Source: Pedobacter sp. FW305-3-2-15-E-R2A2 (GTDB taxonomy: Bacteria; Bacteroidota; Bacteroidia; Sphingobacteriales; Sphingobacteriaceae). Taken from it: 64,000 nucleotides of DNA. Both the position numbers and the translations under genes were made by a program. The DNA is taken from NCBI RefSeq assembly GCF_038446955.1, contig NZ_CP151803.1, positions 6,448,001 to 6,512,000 of the forward strand, in the 5' to 3' direction. Below are positions 23,105-31,492 of this stretch, piece by piece. Under the pieces are notes generated by a model. That model had not been told where the DNA came from, searched no databases, and saw nothing but the letters and a program-made list of their open reading frames with translations. Every line of letters starts with the position of its first letter. Position 1 is the stretch's first letter.

Positions 23105-23461
23105 GGGGTTAACATAAAAATAATTCAGCGGAAACCTGACATCAGGCAGGGTAGATCACTAATCCGGGATTATCGCTACAGACTTCGGGAATCCTTCACG
23201 CAGTGTCTGCCTTTGGGAGGCAGCTGACTGGCAGGATACTATAAAAATGCAATGTAGAAACAGGTTCGAAACTGCTTCCAATGAACCCCGGATAGAACAG
23301 GGACAAAATCCGTGTTTCATCCGGGTGTTATCCGCAATTGATACGGCTTTTATTCCTCGCTTTTCCGAAGCAATTCCCAACCCCTCCCTTTTCTCCTCAG
23401 GTAAGGCAGATCATCACAAAAAACAGTCCCGCAAAACAAGCAGCAGATTTACATTGAGCCA
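23105..23461. other. Gene-free, hairpin-rich stretch with a repeat-like element
   Basis: No convincing ORF lies here. Between about 23130 and 23245 there are several short inverted repeats: CCTGA-CA-TCAGG (23135-23146), GGATT/AATCC (23165-23169, 23189-23193) and CTGCC/GGCAG around a 7-nt loop (23207-23223). GGCAGG occurs near both ends of this block (23145 and 23230). The GC content is higher than in neighbouring spacers. The remainder up to 23461 shows nothing I can name. It could be an interspersed repeat copy or a small structured RNA. Confidence 0.35.
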
Positions 23462-24601
23462 CTATGGAGTTAATAATATACCCAGTCCTAAATAATCCGC
23501 TTCCGTTTTATGGAGGTAAACTTTTGTCTGCACTGCGGCCCAGTCCATCACATAATACTTCAACCCTGCCGTCCAGTACGTCTTAACCTCTTCGGACGAT
23601 TTAGAAAAATGATTATAATGCAGATAATATCCATACTTAGCCATGACAGCCAGGCGGTCCATCCAAAAATCAGGGCCAATAGCCAACCCCACCCTCCAGC
23701 GGTCCAATGAGGTTGCCAATGACTGGTCAGTCTGAAGATTATTTTGATAAACAGTATGGTAATAGACCGCATCTATGCCCGAGCTACAACCCAAAAGTGG
23801 ATTTAACCGATAATTATACCCCGCATAAAGGCCCGTCTTATACAAGCCTTCCCGACTTCTCACTACTCCCCTGCGGCCAATGTTAACCCCAAAGTCAAAC
23901 TGATGCCGGCTCAATCCCAGACGGTCCTTTCTCTCTGTTGTATCCCTTTTCGGCTGTCCTGATGAACGCAGCATCTGAAGAACTCCAAAGCTTAAACTAC
24001 TAATGTTTATCCCATAATTAGGTGTTCTTATTGCTGCATTAGAAAAATGCAGCACATCCATTCCCGCGGATAATCGCGTGTAAGGCGCAACTTTAGCCGC
24101 TACTTTCAGTGCCATTCTGGAAGCAAAATTGAGGTGGCTTCCAATCAATATATTCCGGTTTGTGAAATAAGTCTGCCCCAGATACCCTATCCCCAAGCCC
24201 GGCGCAACCCATAACTCCGCATACTTAGATTTTAGCAACGTGAAGTTCAACGCCGCAACAATGGCATAGGCATCTCCAAATAAATTAGGTCTTGGATCTG
24301 AACTCAGTGTTACCTTTTCCATGTTCTTATAATTAAACACAAGGTCAACGCTGTTTAGACGAAGCATACGCATCCAGGGTCTTGGATGGTTGTTCTTCTG
24401 AATATGATAAGTCAATTCTCCACCAAAAGCAGAGCCGCGGAGCTTATTTCCAGCAGTAAAAAGCGCTAAAGAAATCTGGGGAGAGAACTCAAGACTGTTC
24501 CAGTGGTCCGACTTCTGTCGGCCATAACAATGGCTCGCCAATATTAATAGGCATAAAAATAATATGGCGCAAGAACAACGAACACCCCCTATGTAGTTCA
24601 T
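23462..24601 (-). CDS. Acyloxyacyl hydrolase, PagL-like lipid A 3-O-deacylase family
   Basis: 379 residues with a signal peptide (hydrophobic segment about 10-25, ending at SHCYG) and alternating beta-strand patterns of an outer-membrane barrel. The decisive motif is LHFSNAAIRTPNYGIN at about 184-199: PagL uses a His-x-Ser pair (here H185 and S187) and the same HxSN...PN..G pattern is found in Bacteroidetes relatives. Predicted role: removal of an acyl chain from lipid A in the outer membrane. The protein is about twice as long as Pseudomonas PagL, with a C-terminal barrel-like part. It follows the VF530-family gene by 31 nt and may be cotranscribed. Confidence 0.75.
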   Translation of the reverse strand: MNYIGGVRCSCAILFLCLLILASHCYGRQKSDHWNSLEFSPQISLALFTAGNKLRGSAFGGELTYHIQKNNHPRPWMRMLRLNSVDLVFNYKNMEKVTLSSDPRPNLFGDAYAIVAALNFTLLKSKYAELWVAPGLGIGYLGQTYFTNRNILIGSHLNFASRMALKVAAKVAPYTRLSAGMDVLHFSNAAIRTPNYGINISSLSFGVLQMLRSSGQPKRDTTERKDRLGLSRHQFDFGVNIGRRGVVRSREGLYKTGLYAGYNYRLNPLLGCSSGIDAVYYHTVYQNNLQTDQSLATSLDRWRVGLAIGPDFWMDRLAVMAKYGYYLHYNHFSKSSEEVKTYWTAGLKYYVMDWAAVQTKVYLHKTEADYLGLGILLTP

Positions 24602-24632
24602 TACGCAGCATATATAAAGAAAATAAACCTAT

Positions 24633-24854
24633 TTAATGGAATGTATTCAAATAAAGTTTTTCAACTTTTTTTCTTGCCCAATCTGTTTTACGCAAAAACT
24701 TTAAACTGGACTTCAGGCTGGGGTTATTCTGAAAGCAGTCGATGCGAATCAATACACCCAATTCTGGCCAGCCATAATGCCATACCAGTTGTTTAACAAT
24801 AAACTCCAGTGTTTTACCGTGCAATGGGTTATTTGGCTGTCCTGCTTCCGTCAT
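24633..24854 (-). CDS. VF530 family DNA-binding protein (DUF2132)
   Basis: 73 residues, nearly all of it the VF530 domain: NNPLHGKTLEFIVKQLVWHYGW, IRIDCFQNNPSLKSSLKFLRKT and WARKKVEKLYL. The family is small and widespread; a DNA-binding role was proposed from structure and is not well tested. A TAATTTTG box ends 4 nt before the ATG, so the mRNA may be leaderless. It may be the first gene of a pair with the PagL-like gene. Confidence 0.88.
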   Translation of the reverse strand: MTEAGQPNNPLHGKTLEFIVKQLVWHYGWPELGVLIRIDCFQNNPSLKSSLKFLRKTDWARKKVEKLYLNTFH

Positions 24855-24928
24855 GCGACAAAATTAAAAAGAATTTCCGGCTCTAATGACTAAATTTGTT
24901 GTAATCAGTTTTATTTAATCCATAACAG

Positions 24929-25570
24929 ATGCAATTTAAATTAGGAGATTTTGTTCGTTTTGTAGACGAAAACATAGAAGGGTACATTACCAGAATCATA
25001 GATAAAGACACGATAGGCGTAACCGATTCCAATGATTTTGAAATTCCTGTCCAAGCGACAAAAGTTACCCTGGTACATGGAGAAATTCCCGACAACGACA
25101 TTGTTTCGAATCGTCCGGCGGTAGTCGTACCTGAAGCACAATTTATTAAAGAAGGAATTTATCTGGGCCTGATCACAGATCAACACAGTAGTTCAGTGGC
25201 CCATTTTCACCTGGTTAATGAAAGTTCCTTTCAGCTTCTGGCCAGCCTGACCACAGAAAAAGGCGATCACTACAAAGGTGAGTTTGCAGCAATAGTTCCG
25301 GCACATTCGACAAAGAAAATCTATTCTGCCCAACTTGGAGACATCCAGATCTGGCCGAAATTTAAACTGGAGATCTTATTTCATACACCGGCAAATGTGG
25401 AGCCTAAAGATGCCATCATTTATCATGAACGCATCAAAGGAAAAGATCTTTCTGTAGCTAAAGAAGAAATCGCCCTGCTCAAACAAAAAGGCTGGCTGAT
25501 CCGTCTTGATGCTGCCGAAGCCTTAATTGACGCAGAAAAACTTAAAGAAAGCTTTTTTAAAGCACGATAA
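24929..25570 (+). CDS. DUF2027 domain protein lacking the Smr domain
   Basis: 213 residues. The start (MQFKLGDFVRFVDENIEG, then ITRIIDKDTIGVTDSNDFEIPV) is the DUF2027 N-terminal module of Bacteroidetes proteins, a small SH3-like barrel. The following part (about 65-165) is the beta-rich second module. As I know the family, many members end in a Smr nuclease domain; here the protein stops soon after with a short helical tail (about 175-213), and no Smr sequence follows. Function unknown. A TAAATTTG box (24891-24898) lies 30 nt upstream. Next gene begins 17 nt later, so they may share a transcript. Confidence 0.7.
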   Translation: MQFKLGDFVRFVDENIEGYITRIIDKDTIGVTDSNDFEIPVQATKVTLVHGEIPDNDIVSNRPAVVVPEAQFIKEGIYLGLITDQHSSSVAHFHLVNESSFQLLASLTTEKGDHYKGEFAAIVPAHSTKKIYSAQLGDIQIWPKFKLEILFHTPANVEPKDAIIYHERIKGKDLSVAKEEIALLKQKGWLIRLDAAEALIDAEKLKESFFKAR

Positions 25571-25587
25571 CACAAAAACCCAACGTA

Positions 25588-26718
25588 ATGAAAAATCTAT
25601 CCCCCCTCTTCGCGATTCTTTTTTGTATTCCATTAATGGCAGTCACCTGTAACCGCCCAATGGAAAAAGCCGATGAGCCCCGGCTGAAGGACATCAAATT
25701 ACCTGATGGATTCAAGATAGCAGTTTATGCTAAGGTTGACAATGCCCGGTCTATGGCTCTTGGCAGCAATGGAACCGTTTTCGTAGGCAATCGCGATGGC
25801 GATAAAGTCTATGCCCTGGTAGATGCAGATAAGGATGGGGTGGCAGAAAAAACATACGTTATTGCCCAGGGATTAAAAGACATGCCAAATGGAATTGCCT
25901 TTAAAGATGGCAGTTTATACGTGGCGGAGGTCAGCAAAATCTGGCGCTTTGATCAGATAGAAGATCACCTGGCCAATCCGCCAAAGCCCATATTGCTGTA
26001 CGATAAACTTCCTAAGGATACCCACCATGGATGGAAATATCTGGGTTTTGGACCAGACGGGAAGCTTTACTTTCCAATCGGGGCTCCCTGCAATATTTGC
26101 GACAACACAGATAAAGACAAGAGATATGCCTCCATCCTGCGGATGAATCCGGACGGAACAGGTCTGGAGATTTTTGCCAATGGGGTCAGAAATTCTGTTG
26201 GTTTCGACTGGAATCCCCTGACCAAAGATTTGTGGTTTACCGACAATGGAAGAGATATGCTTGGCGAAGACATTCCTGGAGATGAGCTGAACCGTGCCGA
26301 TAAACCGGGCATGCATTTCGGTTATCCTTTTGTCCATGCCGGAGACCTCTTAGATCCGGAATTTGGGAAAGGAAAAGACCCTAAAAACTTTAGTGCCCCC
26401 CAGAGAAAGCTAGATGCACATGTCGCTGCTTTGGGAATGAAATTTTATACAGGAGACCAATTTCCAAAAAGCTATAAAAATCAGATCTTAATCCCGGAAC
26501 ACGGCTCATGGAACCGCAAAATCCCATCGGGTTATCGCCTGATGCTGGTTAAACTGGATGGGAATAAAGTATTGAGTTATGAACCATTTGCCACAGGTTG
26601 GTTAAAAGAAGGAAAAGCCTGGGGAAGACCGGTAGACATCCTGCAGTTACCCGATGGCTCCATCCTGGTTTCCGACGATTTCGCCAATCTGGTCTACAGA
26701 ATCTCTTATAAAGACTAA
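25588..26718 (+). CDS. PQQ-dependent sugar dehydrogenase-like beta-propeller lipoprotein
   Basis: 376 residues. A hydrophobic N-terminus ends at AVTCNRP with Cys21, a likely but non-ideal lipobox (Thr at -1), so the protein is probably exported and lipid-anchored. The rest is a six-blade propeller of the glucose/sorbosone dehydrogenase family: LPDGFKIAVYAKVDNARSM, MPNGIAFKDGSLYVAE, HHGWKYLGFGPDGKLYFPIG, FANGVRNSVGFDWNP, ELNRADKPGMHFGYPF and EHGSWNRKIPSGYR. These are the usual PQQ and calcium-site neighbourhoods. Substrate cannot be predicted. No cytochrome domain is fused. Confidence 0.85.
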   Translation: MKNLSPLFAILFCIPLMAVTCNRPMEKADEPRLKDIKLPDGFKIAVYAKVDNARSMALGSNGTVFVGNRDGDKVYALVDADKDGVAEKTYVIAQGLKDMPNGIAFKDGSLYVAEVSKIWRFDQIEDHLANPPKPILLYDKLPKDTHHGWKYLGFGPDGKLYFPIGAPCNICDNTDKDKRYASILRMNPDGTGLEIFANGVRNSVGFDWNPLTKDLWFTDNGRDMLGEDIPGDELNRADKPGMHFGYPFVHAGDLLDPEFGKGKDPKNFSAPQRKLDAHVAALGMKFYTGDQFPKSYKNQILIPEHGSWNRKIPSGYRLMLVKLDGNKVLSYEPFATGWLKEGKAWGRPVDILQLPDGSILVSDDFANLVYRISYKD

Positions 26719-26789
26719 TATTTTAGATCAGAATATTGTCTTTCCAATTATTTTTTTGTAATCTGTTGCCCTAGTTAAAATAACAATAA

Positions 26790-28058
26790 ATGAGCGCAAC
26801 AGATTACAATTTTGACTTCCAAACCATTGGCAAAAAAACGCATGACCTTCTGATCAAATGGGGAGTCTCAGATAGCATTGCCGACTATATTAACCTGCTT
26901 GGACTATCACTGGTCCTTGCCATTGCAGTTTATCTCCTGCATTATGTCCTCAGACGTTTATTAAGGATCACCCTAATCCGCATTACAAAACGCACCAAGA
27001 TTGATTTTTTCCATCATTTACTGGAAAATCGATTTTCTCATTTTGTAGCACTGACTACGGCTGTTGCGCTGGTAAAAAGTTCCATTCCGGTGGTATTTTA
27101 TTCCTTCCCAAGTCTAATCGCCCCTTTAAATAAACTGACAGAAGTATACCTGGTCATCATCATCATTTGGCTGATCATCTCTCTCATCCGCTCCGGTGCA
27201 GACTCCCTAAGAAAAAAGTCTGCCTTCAAATCGAAGCCTATAGAAAGCTATATGCAGGTGATCAGAATCATCTTGTTTTTTATTGGCGCCGTGATCATCT
27301 TCTCCAACCTGACCGGAAAATCTCCACTTACTTTCTTTACGGCTATGGGAGCGATCTCGGCAGTATTGCTATTGATGTTCAAAGATACCATTATGGGGTT
27401 TGTGGCCAGCATACAAGTGAGTACCAATGATACTGTCCGTATCGGCGATTGGATTACCATGGCAAAATATGGTGCCGACGGTGATGTGGTAGAAATTAAC
27501 CTGACCACGGTGAAAGTGCAGAACTTTGATAAAACCATTACCACCATCCCAACCTATTCCCTGATTTCGGATTCCTTTCAAAATTGGCGTGGCATGACAC
27601 AATCCGGAGGAAGAAGAATAAAAAGAGCCATCTTTATCAGACAATCCACCATTCGTTTTCTTACTTATGAAGAAATTGAACAATTCAGAAGAATTCAATC
27701 CCTGACCTCTTATATCGACCACCGCCAAAAAGACATCGATAAACATAACGAACGTATTGGAGCAGATAAAAGCCTGTTGATTAACGGCAGAAACCTAACC
27801 AACGCAGGACTATACAGGAAGTATATCGACAACTACATTTCAAACCATACCGGTTTACATAAAAAGATGACGATGATGGTCAGGCAATTGGCCCCTACTC
27901 CTAGCGGCCTGCCACTGGAGATCTATGCTTTTACAGGCACTACCAAATGGGTTGACTACGAATACATCATGGCAGATATATTTGACCATCTGCTCGCTTC
28001 TGCCAGTTATTTCGATCTGAAGGTCCATGAAATGGACATCATCTCTCCTGATCAATAA
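26790..28058 (+). CDS. MscS-family mechanosensitive channel (YbdG-like)
   Basis: 422 residues. Membrane helices around 30-55, 80-100, 110-132, 155-175 and a pore helix (about 180-205, AMGAISAVLLLMFKDTIMGFVASI). The beta domain follows with RIGDWITM, GDVVEINLTTVKVQNFDKT and TIPTYSLIS. The C-terminal part, with NAGLYRKYIDNYI and GLPLEIYAFT, matches the larger YbdG/YnaI-type branch rather than small MscS. Predicted role: relief of osmotic downshock at the inner membrane. It ends at a shared terminator. Confidence 0.9.
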   Translation: MSATDYNFDFQTIGKKTHDLLIKWGVSDSIADYINLLGLSLVLAIAVYLLHYVLRRLLRITLIRITKRTKIDFFHHLLENRFSHFVALTTAVALVKSSIPVVFYSFPSLIAPLNKLTEVYLVIIIIWLIISLIRSGADSLRKKSAFKSKPIESYMQVIRIILFFIGAVIIFSNLTGKSPLTFFTAMGAISAVLLLMFKDTIMGFVASIQVSTNDTVRIGDWITMAKYGADGDVVEINLTTVKVQNFDKTITTIPTYSLISDSFQNWRGMTQSGGRRIKRAIFIRQSTIRFLTYEEIEQFRRIQSLTSYIDHRQKDIDKHNERIGADKSLLINGRNLTNAGLYRKYIDNYISNHTGLHKKMTMMVRQLAPTPSGLPLEIYAFTGTTKWVDYEYIMADIFDHLLASASYFDLKVHEMDIISPDQ

Positions 28059-28096
28059 AAAATCCCCTTGCGCAAATGCACAAGGGGATTTTTTTT
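28057..28096. terminator. Bidirectional intrinsic terminator
   Basis: AATCCCCTTG (28061-28070) pairs with CAAGGGGATT (28081-28090), followed by T6 on the plus strand and preceded by A-rich sequence. It closes both the MscS-family gene and the M1 peptidase gene. Confidence 0.92.
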
Positions 28097-28110
28097 ATTC
28101 GATTTGAAAA

Positions 28111-30063
28111 CTATTTAGTCCAGCTGTTATTTGCAGCATTGCTGTCGGGCAGTACCCGCTCCGGATCAAGTGTCACTGAAATTACTTCCTCTGTGGTCGG
28201 ATAATTAACCGTCCACTTCGTGTTACGCATCCAGACATCTACCGGAAGCTTAATGATATCAGTCTTTCCACTCTTTGTTTTGATTTCAATAATCACTGGC
28301 ATTGGCATTTTTTCCAAATTTGCAACCACGATATCATAACCCGTTCTTGCACCATCTTTGGTCAGTTCCTTCACCTCAGAAATGGCCTGATCTGTTTTCC
28401 AGTTTTCCATAAACCAGCCTCTCCAGAACCAGGAAAGATCCTCTCCTGCGCCATTCTCCATTGCACGGAAAAAGTCGAAAGGACTGGGGTGTTTATAGGC
28501 CCAGTTTTCAATATATTTTTTAAAGGCATAATCAAAACGATCGGCACCTAAAACATGATTTCTTAATACGTTCAAGCCCCAAGACGGTTTATAGTAAAGG
28601 TTTACCCCAATATTGGCCTCCTTCATCGCATCAGGACTTAACATCACATATTCTAAGGCGTCATTACTTAAATACTTAGCAATACCCTGCATATTTTCAG
28701 GTTTGCTCTTATACTCTCCATTATTGAATGCTGCTTTAGACAAACCATTGATAAAGGTGTTAAAGCCTTCGTCCATCCAGCCGAATTTACGCTCATTACT
28801 TCCTACAATCATTGGGAACCAGGTATGTCCGAATTCATGATCAATTACCCCCCAGGCGCTTCCATTTTTTGCATTCCAGCCACAAAACACAATTCCCGGA
28901 TATTCCATCCCCCCAACATTACTGGCTACATTTACCGCCATTGGATAAGGGTATTCAAACCATTTGTTGGAATAATACTCTATGGAAGATTTCACATACT
29001 CTACACCCCGGCCATAACTATCTTTACCATTACTCTCTACCGGATGTGCAGAAACCGCAAGCGACTTCTTCCCACTTGGCAGGTTAATCCTGGCGGCATC
29101 TAAAACAAATGCTTTTGAAGAAGCCCAGGCAACATCGCGGGTGTTTTTAATTTTAAATTTCCAGGTTAATGTCCCTTTTGCAGGGCGGGATTTTGGATCC
29201 GTTACTTCCGACTCAGATCGGATCGCAATGGTTTTATCACTCAGCTTAGCGGCATTCCAGCGCGCCAACTGTTCGGCAGTAAATACTTCCTGTGGATTTA
29301 ACAGTTCACCAGAGCCCATCACAATGTGATTTGCAGGTGCGGTAACAGAGAAATCTACATCTCCGTATTCACAATAAAACTCGCCTGCTCCCCAATACGG
29401 TAAAGTATTCCATCCCAGAATATCATCATACACACTCATTCTTGGAAACCATTGTGCAATGGCAAAGATCTCTCCGTTTTTGGTGACCAGGTGTCCCATG
29501 CGGTCCGAACCATTGATAGGGATCACAAATGAAAAATCCATTTTAATAGTGATCGTCTCCCCGTTCGCCGCCAAAGGCTCATTCAGACGGATTTGCATCC
29601 TGGTGTCTTCTGTCAGGGAAGTGAATTTTACAGGCTTCGCTTTTTGAGACACACTTAAGCCTTCAATTTTATAACCGCCTTCTACTTTCTCCCCTCTTGC
29701 ACCATACCTGCTGCCTGCAGCAATCAGGGAATTTCCTCTTGACTGCTCCGCGAATAGATTCTGGTCGAGCTGTAACCATAAAAATGGCAGCTTATCGGGA
29801 CTATTATTTTTATAAGTAATGGTCACAGATCCTGTGACGCTGTTTTTTGCTTCATCCAGCTTTGCCGTAATGTGATAATCTGCACGGTTCTGCCAGTATT
29901 TAGCACCGGGATATCCATTTGCGGATCGGTATTCATTGCCATTTTGTGTGTAAAAAAGCGGATTGAATGCAACGTGAGGGTCATAGTTCCCTGTGGTTTG
30001 TTGCCCCATGGAACTGAAACCGAATGCGCATAACAAGGCCAGTAATAGGGTGGGCTTATTCAT
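28111..30063 (-). CDS. M1 family zinc metallopeptidase, exported
   Basis: 650 residues with a Sec signal (MNKPTLLLALLCAFGFSSMG). An N-terminal beta-saddle domain (about 45-290) precedes the gluzincin catalytic domain: HEFGH at 409-413 and the third zinc ligand E432 in GWMDEGFN, spaced as HExxH-x18-E. The usual GxMEN substrate motif reads GGMEYPG. It belongs to the Bacteroidetes secreted M1 branch, predicted to trim peptides in the periplasm or at the surface. Next upstream gene is 77 nt away with a hairpin in between. Confidence 0.93.
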   Translation of the reverse strand: MNKPTLLLALLCAFGFSSMGQQTTGNYDPHVAFNPLFYTQNGNEYRSANGYPGAKYWQNRADYHITAKLDEAKNSVTGSVTITYKNNSPDKLPFLWLQLDQNLFAEQSRGNSLIAAGSRYGARGEKVEGGYKIEGLSVSQKAKPVKFTSLTEDTRMQIRLNEPLAANGETITIKMDFSFVIPINGSDRMGHLVTKNGEIFAIAQWFPRMSVYDDILGWNTLPYWGAGEFYCEYGDVDFSVTAPANHIVMGSGELLNPQEVFTAEQLARWNAAKLSDKTIAIRSESEVTDPKSRPAKGTLTWKFKIKNTRDVAWASSKAFVLDAARINLPSGKKSLAVSAHPVESNGKDSYGRGVEYVKSSIEYYSNKWFEYPYPMAVNVASNVGGMEYPGIVFCGWNAKNGSAWGVIDHEFGHTWFPMIVGSNERKFGWMDEGFNTFINGLSKAAFNNGEYKSKPENMQGIAKYLSNDALEYVMLSPDAMKEANIGVNLYYKPSWGLNVLRNHVLGADRFDYAFKKYIENWAYKHPSPFDFFRAMENGAGEDLSWFWRGWFMENWKTDQAISEVKELTKDGARTGYDIVVANLEKMPMPVIIEIKTKSGKTDIIKLPVDVWMRNTKWTVNYPTTEEVISVTLDPERVLPDSNAANNSWTK

Positions 30064-30096
30064 GATGTTTAGTTGTTGGTTTTAGATTCGAACTAA

Positions 30097-30121
30097 AGGT
30101 ATAAAATGAAATGTTATACCT
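30097..30121 (-). promoter_or_regulatory. Inverted repeat upstream of the M1 peptidase gene
   Basis: AGGTATAA (30097-30104) and TTATACCT (30114-30121) form a perfect 8-bp stem with a 9-nt loop. On the minus strand it is followed by TTTAGTT, so it may end the upstream gene weakly; it also overlaps a near-consensus -7 box TACCTTTA. Confidence 0.4.
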
Positions 30122-30140
30122 GACCATTGTAACGGTTTTA

Positions 30141-30878
30141 TTAGTTCGCCTTCAATTTAGGCATCGGATAGACCTTTCGTTGTCCGGCAGGAAGTTTAAG
30201 CCAGCTATGGTAAGCCTTAACAATATAATAGGTATAGTTAAAAGGGCGCTCGTCCCTGATCAGTGCTTCTGTTGGCCGGTATATGGCCATAAAGTCCTTG
30301 AGGTCCTCCCCCTTTAGCTTCACGAGCTTAGTGATCGTCTCTTCATTAAAATTCTCCCTGATTTCCGTTTCATACACATCCCGCTCTTCCAGCCTTCTTT
30401 CCTTCTCCCGCTCCCGCTTCATTTTGCCATAGCCCAGGTTAAACATCATCCCTCCGGCCCTGTCGTTATTTCCTTTGCCCCTTAGTCCATCCGAGCCAAA
30501 TCGTTTTGATTCTTTTGCATCCGGGTCCCGGTATAACACGGAAGGATTTACTTTTGCACTTAAAATTTCCACCTCTTTTAAGGTTTTCGAATTTCCGGGC
30601 AGGAAAATGGTCTTTGGTTTCAGGTCTATCAGAAAAAGTGTATCTGTATGATAACCAACAAAAGAAAACTCAAGCAGATCCCCTATTTTAGCGGGAATGG
30701 TAAACTGGCCGGCAGCCTTCGTTCTTGACAATTCTTTACTGTTCAGGTTCCGCACAATGACATCCTGAATAGGAAAAGTTTTATTATCGTAATCATACAC
30801 CGTACCAGATACAGAAGTTTGTGCCCAGACGCCGAAAGGGGCAATACAGATGAACAACAAGAATAAATACTTAACCAT
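30141..30878 (-). CDS. Exported protein with carboxypeptidase-like regulatory domain
   Basis: 245 residues from the ATG at 30876-30878 (MVKYLFLLFICIAPFGVWAQ is a clear signal peptide). A further in-frame TTG upstream would add a non-signal-like extension and is rejected. Residues about 21-95 form a CarboxypepD_reg-like beta sandwich (VSGTVYDYDNK, FPIQDVIVRN, DLLEFSFVGYHT). The remainder is basic and alpha-helical with no known domain. Such proteins are common in Bacteroidetes envelopes; function unknown. Confidence 0.8.
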   Translation of the reverse strand: MVKYLFLLFICIAPFGVWAQTSVSGTVYDYDNKTFPIQDVIVRNLNSKELSRTKAAGQFTIPAKIGDLLEFSFVGYHTDTLFLIDLKPKTIFLPGNSKTLKEVEILSAKVNPSVLYRDPDAKESKRFGSDGLRGKGNNDRAGGMMFNLGYGKMKREREKERRLEERDVYETEIRENFNEETITKLVKLKGEDLKDFMAIYRPTEALIRDERPFNYTYYIVKAYHSWLKLPAGQRKVYPMPKLKAN

Positions 30879-30944
30879 ATTCAAATGTAACGCTGTTTTT
30901 ACGCCTTGATTATATTTTAACAAAATTTAACAACAGCGTGTCAA

Positions 30945-31292
30945 TTACTTCAAAAGGCTTTGGTAACTGTCTTCCTCAAAACCGATGAGTACCGCTTTCT
31001 GATCAAGCTCAACAACGGGCCTTTTGATCGCACTGGTATTTTGCAATAAAACCTGAACTGCCGATGCCTGATCAACAACCGCATCCTGCTGTTCCTTAGT
31101 CAGCTTTTTCCAGGTCGTTCCTTTTTTATTCAAAACCTTTTCCCAGCCAAAAGCTACACACCATTCATTCAGCTTTTCAGCGGTAATGCCACTCTTTTTG
31201 AAGTCGTGGAACTCGGGATTAAATCCATTCTCTGCCAACCAGGTCCTGGCTTTCTTTACTGTATTACAATTTGGTATTCCGTATATGATCAT
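30945..31292 (-). CDS. ArsC/Spx-family protein (YffB-like)
   Basis: 115 residues when started at ATG 31290-31292 (MIIYGIPNCNTVKKARTWL). The longer in-frame reading upstream is not family-like. It has the thioredoxin-like ArsC fold with one N-terminal cysteine (C9) and no CxxC, and the family sequence NKKGTTWKKL and AIKRPVVEL. This fits the YffB branch, whose members are glutathione-dependent or uncharacterised reductases, rather than a true arsenate reductase. A TATTTTTG box lies 5 nt before the ATG. Confidence 0.85.
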   Translation of the reverse strand: MIIYGIPNCNTVKKARTWLAENGFNPEFHDFKKSGITAEKLNEWCVAFGWEKVLNKKGTTWKKLTKEQQDAVVDQASAVQVLLQNTSAIKRPVVELDQKAVLIGFEEDSYQSLLK

Positions 31293-31492
31293 ATCAGCAA
31301 AAATAAAATTTATTATCATTAATATTGTTGTTGATTTTATCTCTCTCTGTGGGGGGCGACTTGAAATTGCAAAAGAGGTAACCAAAAACCAAGTTCAGTA
31401 CAGGACAGCACCGAATTTAAACCCTTTTGTGGAACACTTTAATTTCAATCCTAATTCACAATTTTAGATAAGTTCTTAACATCTAATTGTTC

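Noticed and set aside
23150..23245. Cobalamin-type riboswitch
   Set aside because: The block is hairpin-rich, but I could not find a proper B12 box or the conserved core in the right order on either strand, and the downstream gene is rpsL.
23159..23380. A 73-residue minus-strand ORF in the gene-free stretch
   Set aside because: It runs through the hairpin-dense block, has no recognisable domain and is better explained as read-through of a structured or repeated sequence.
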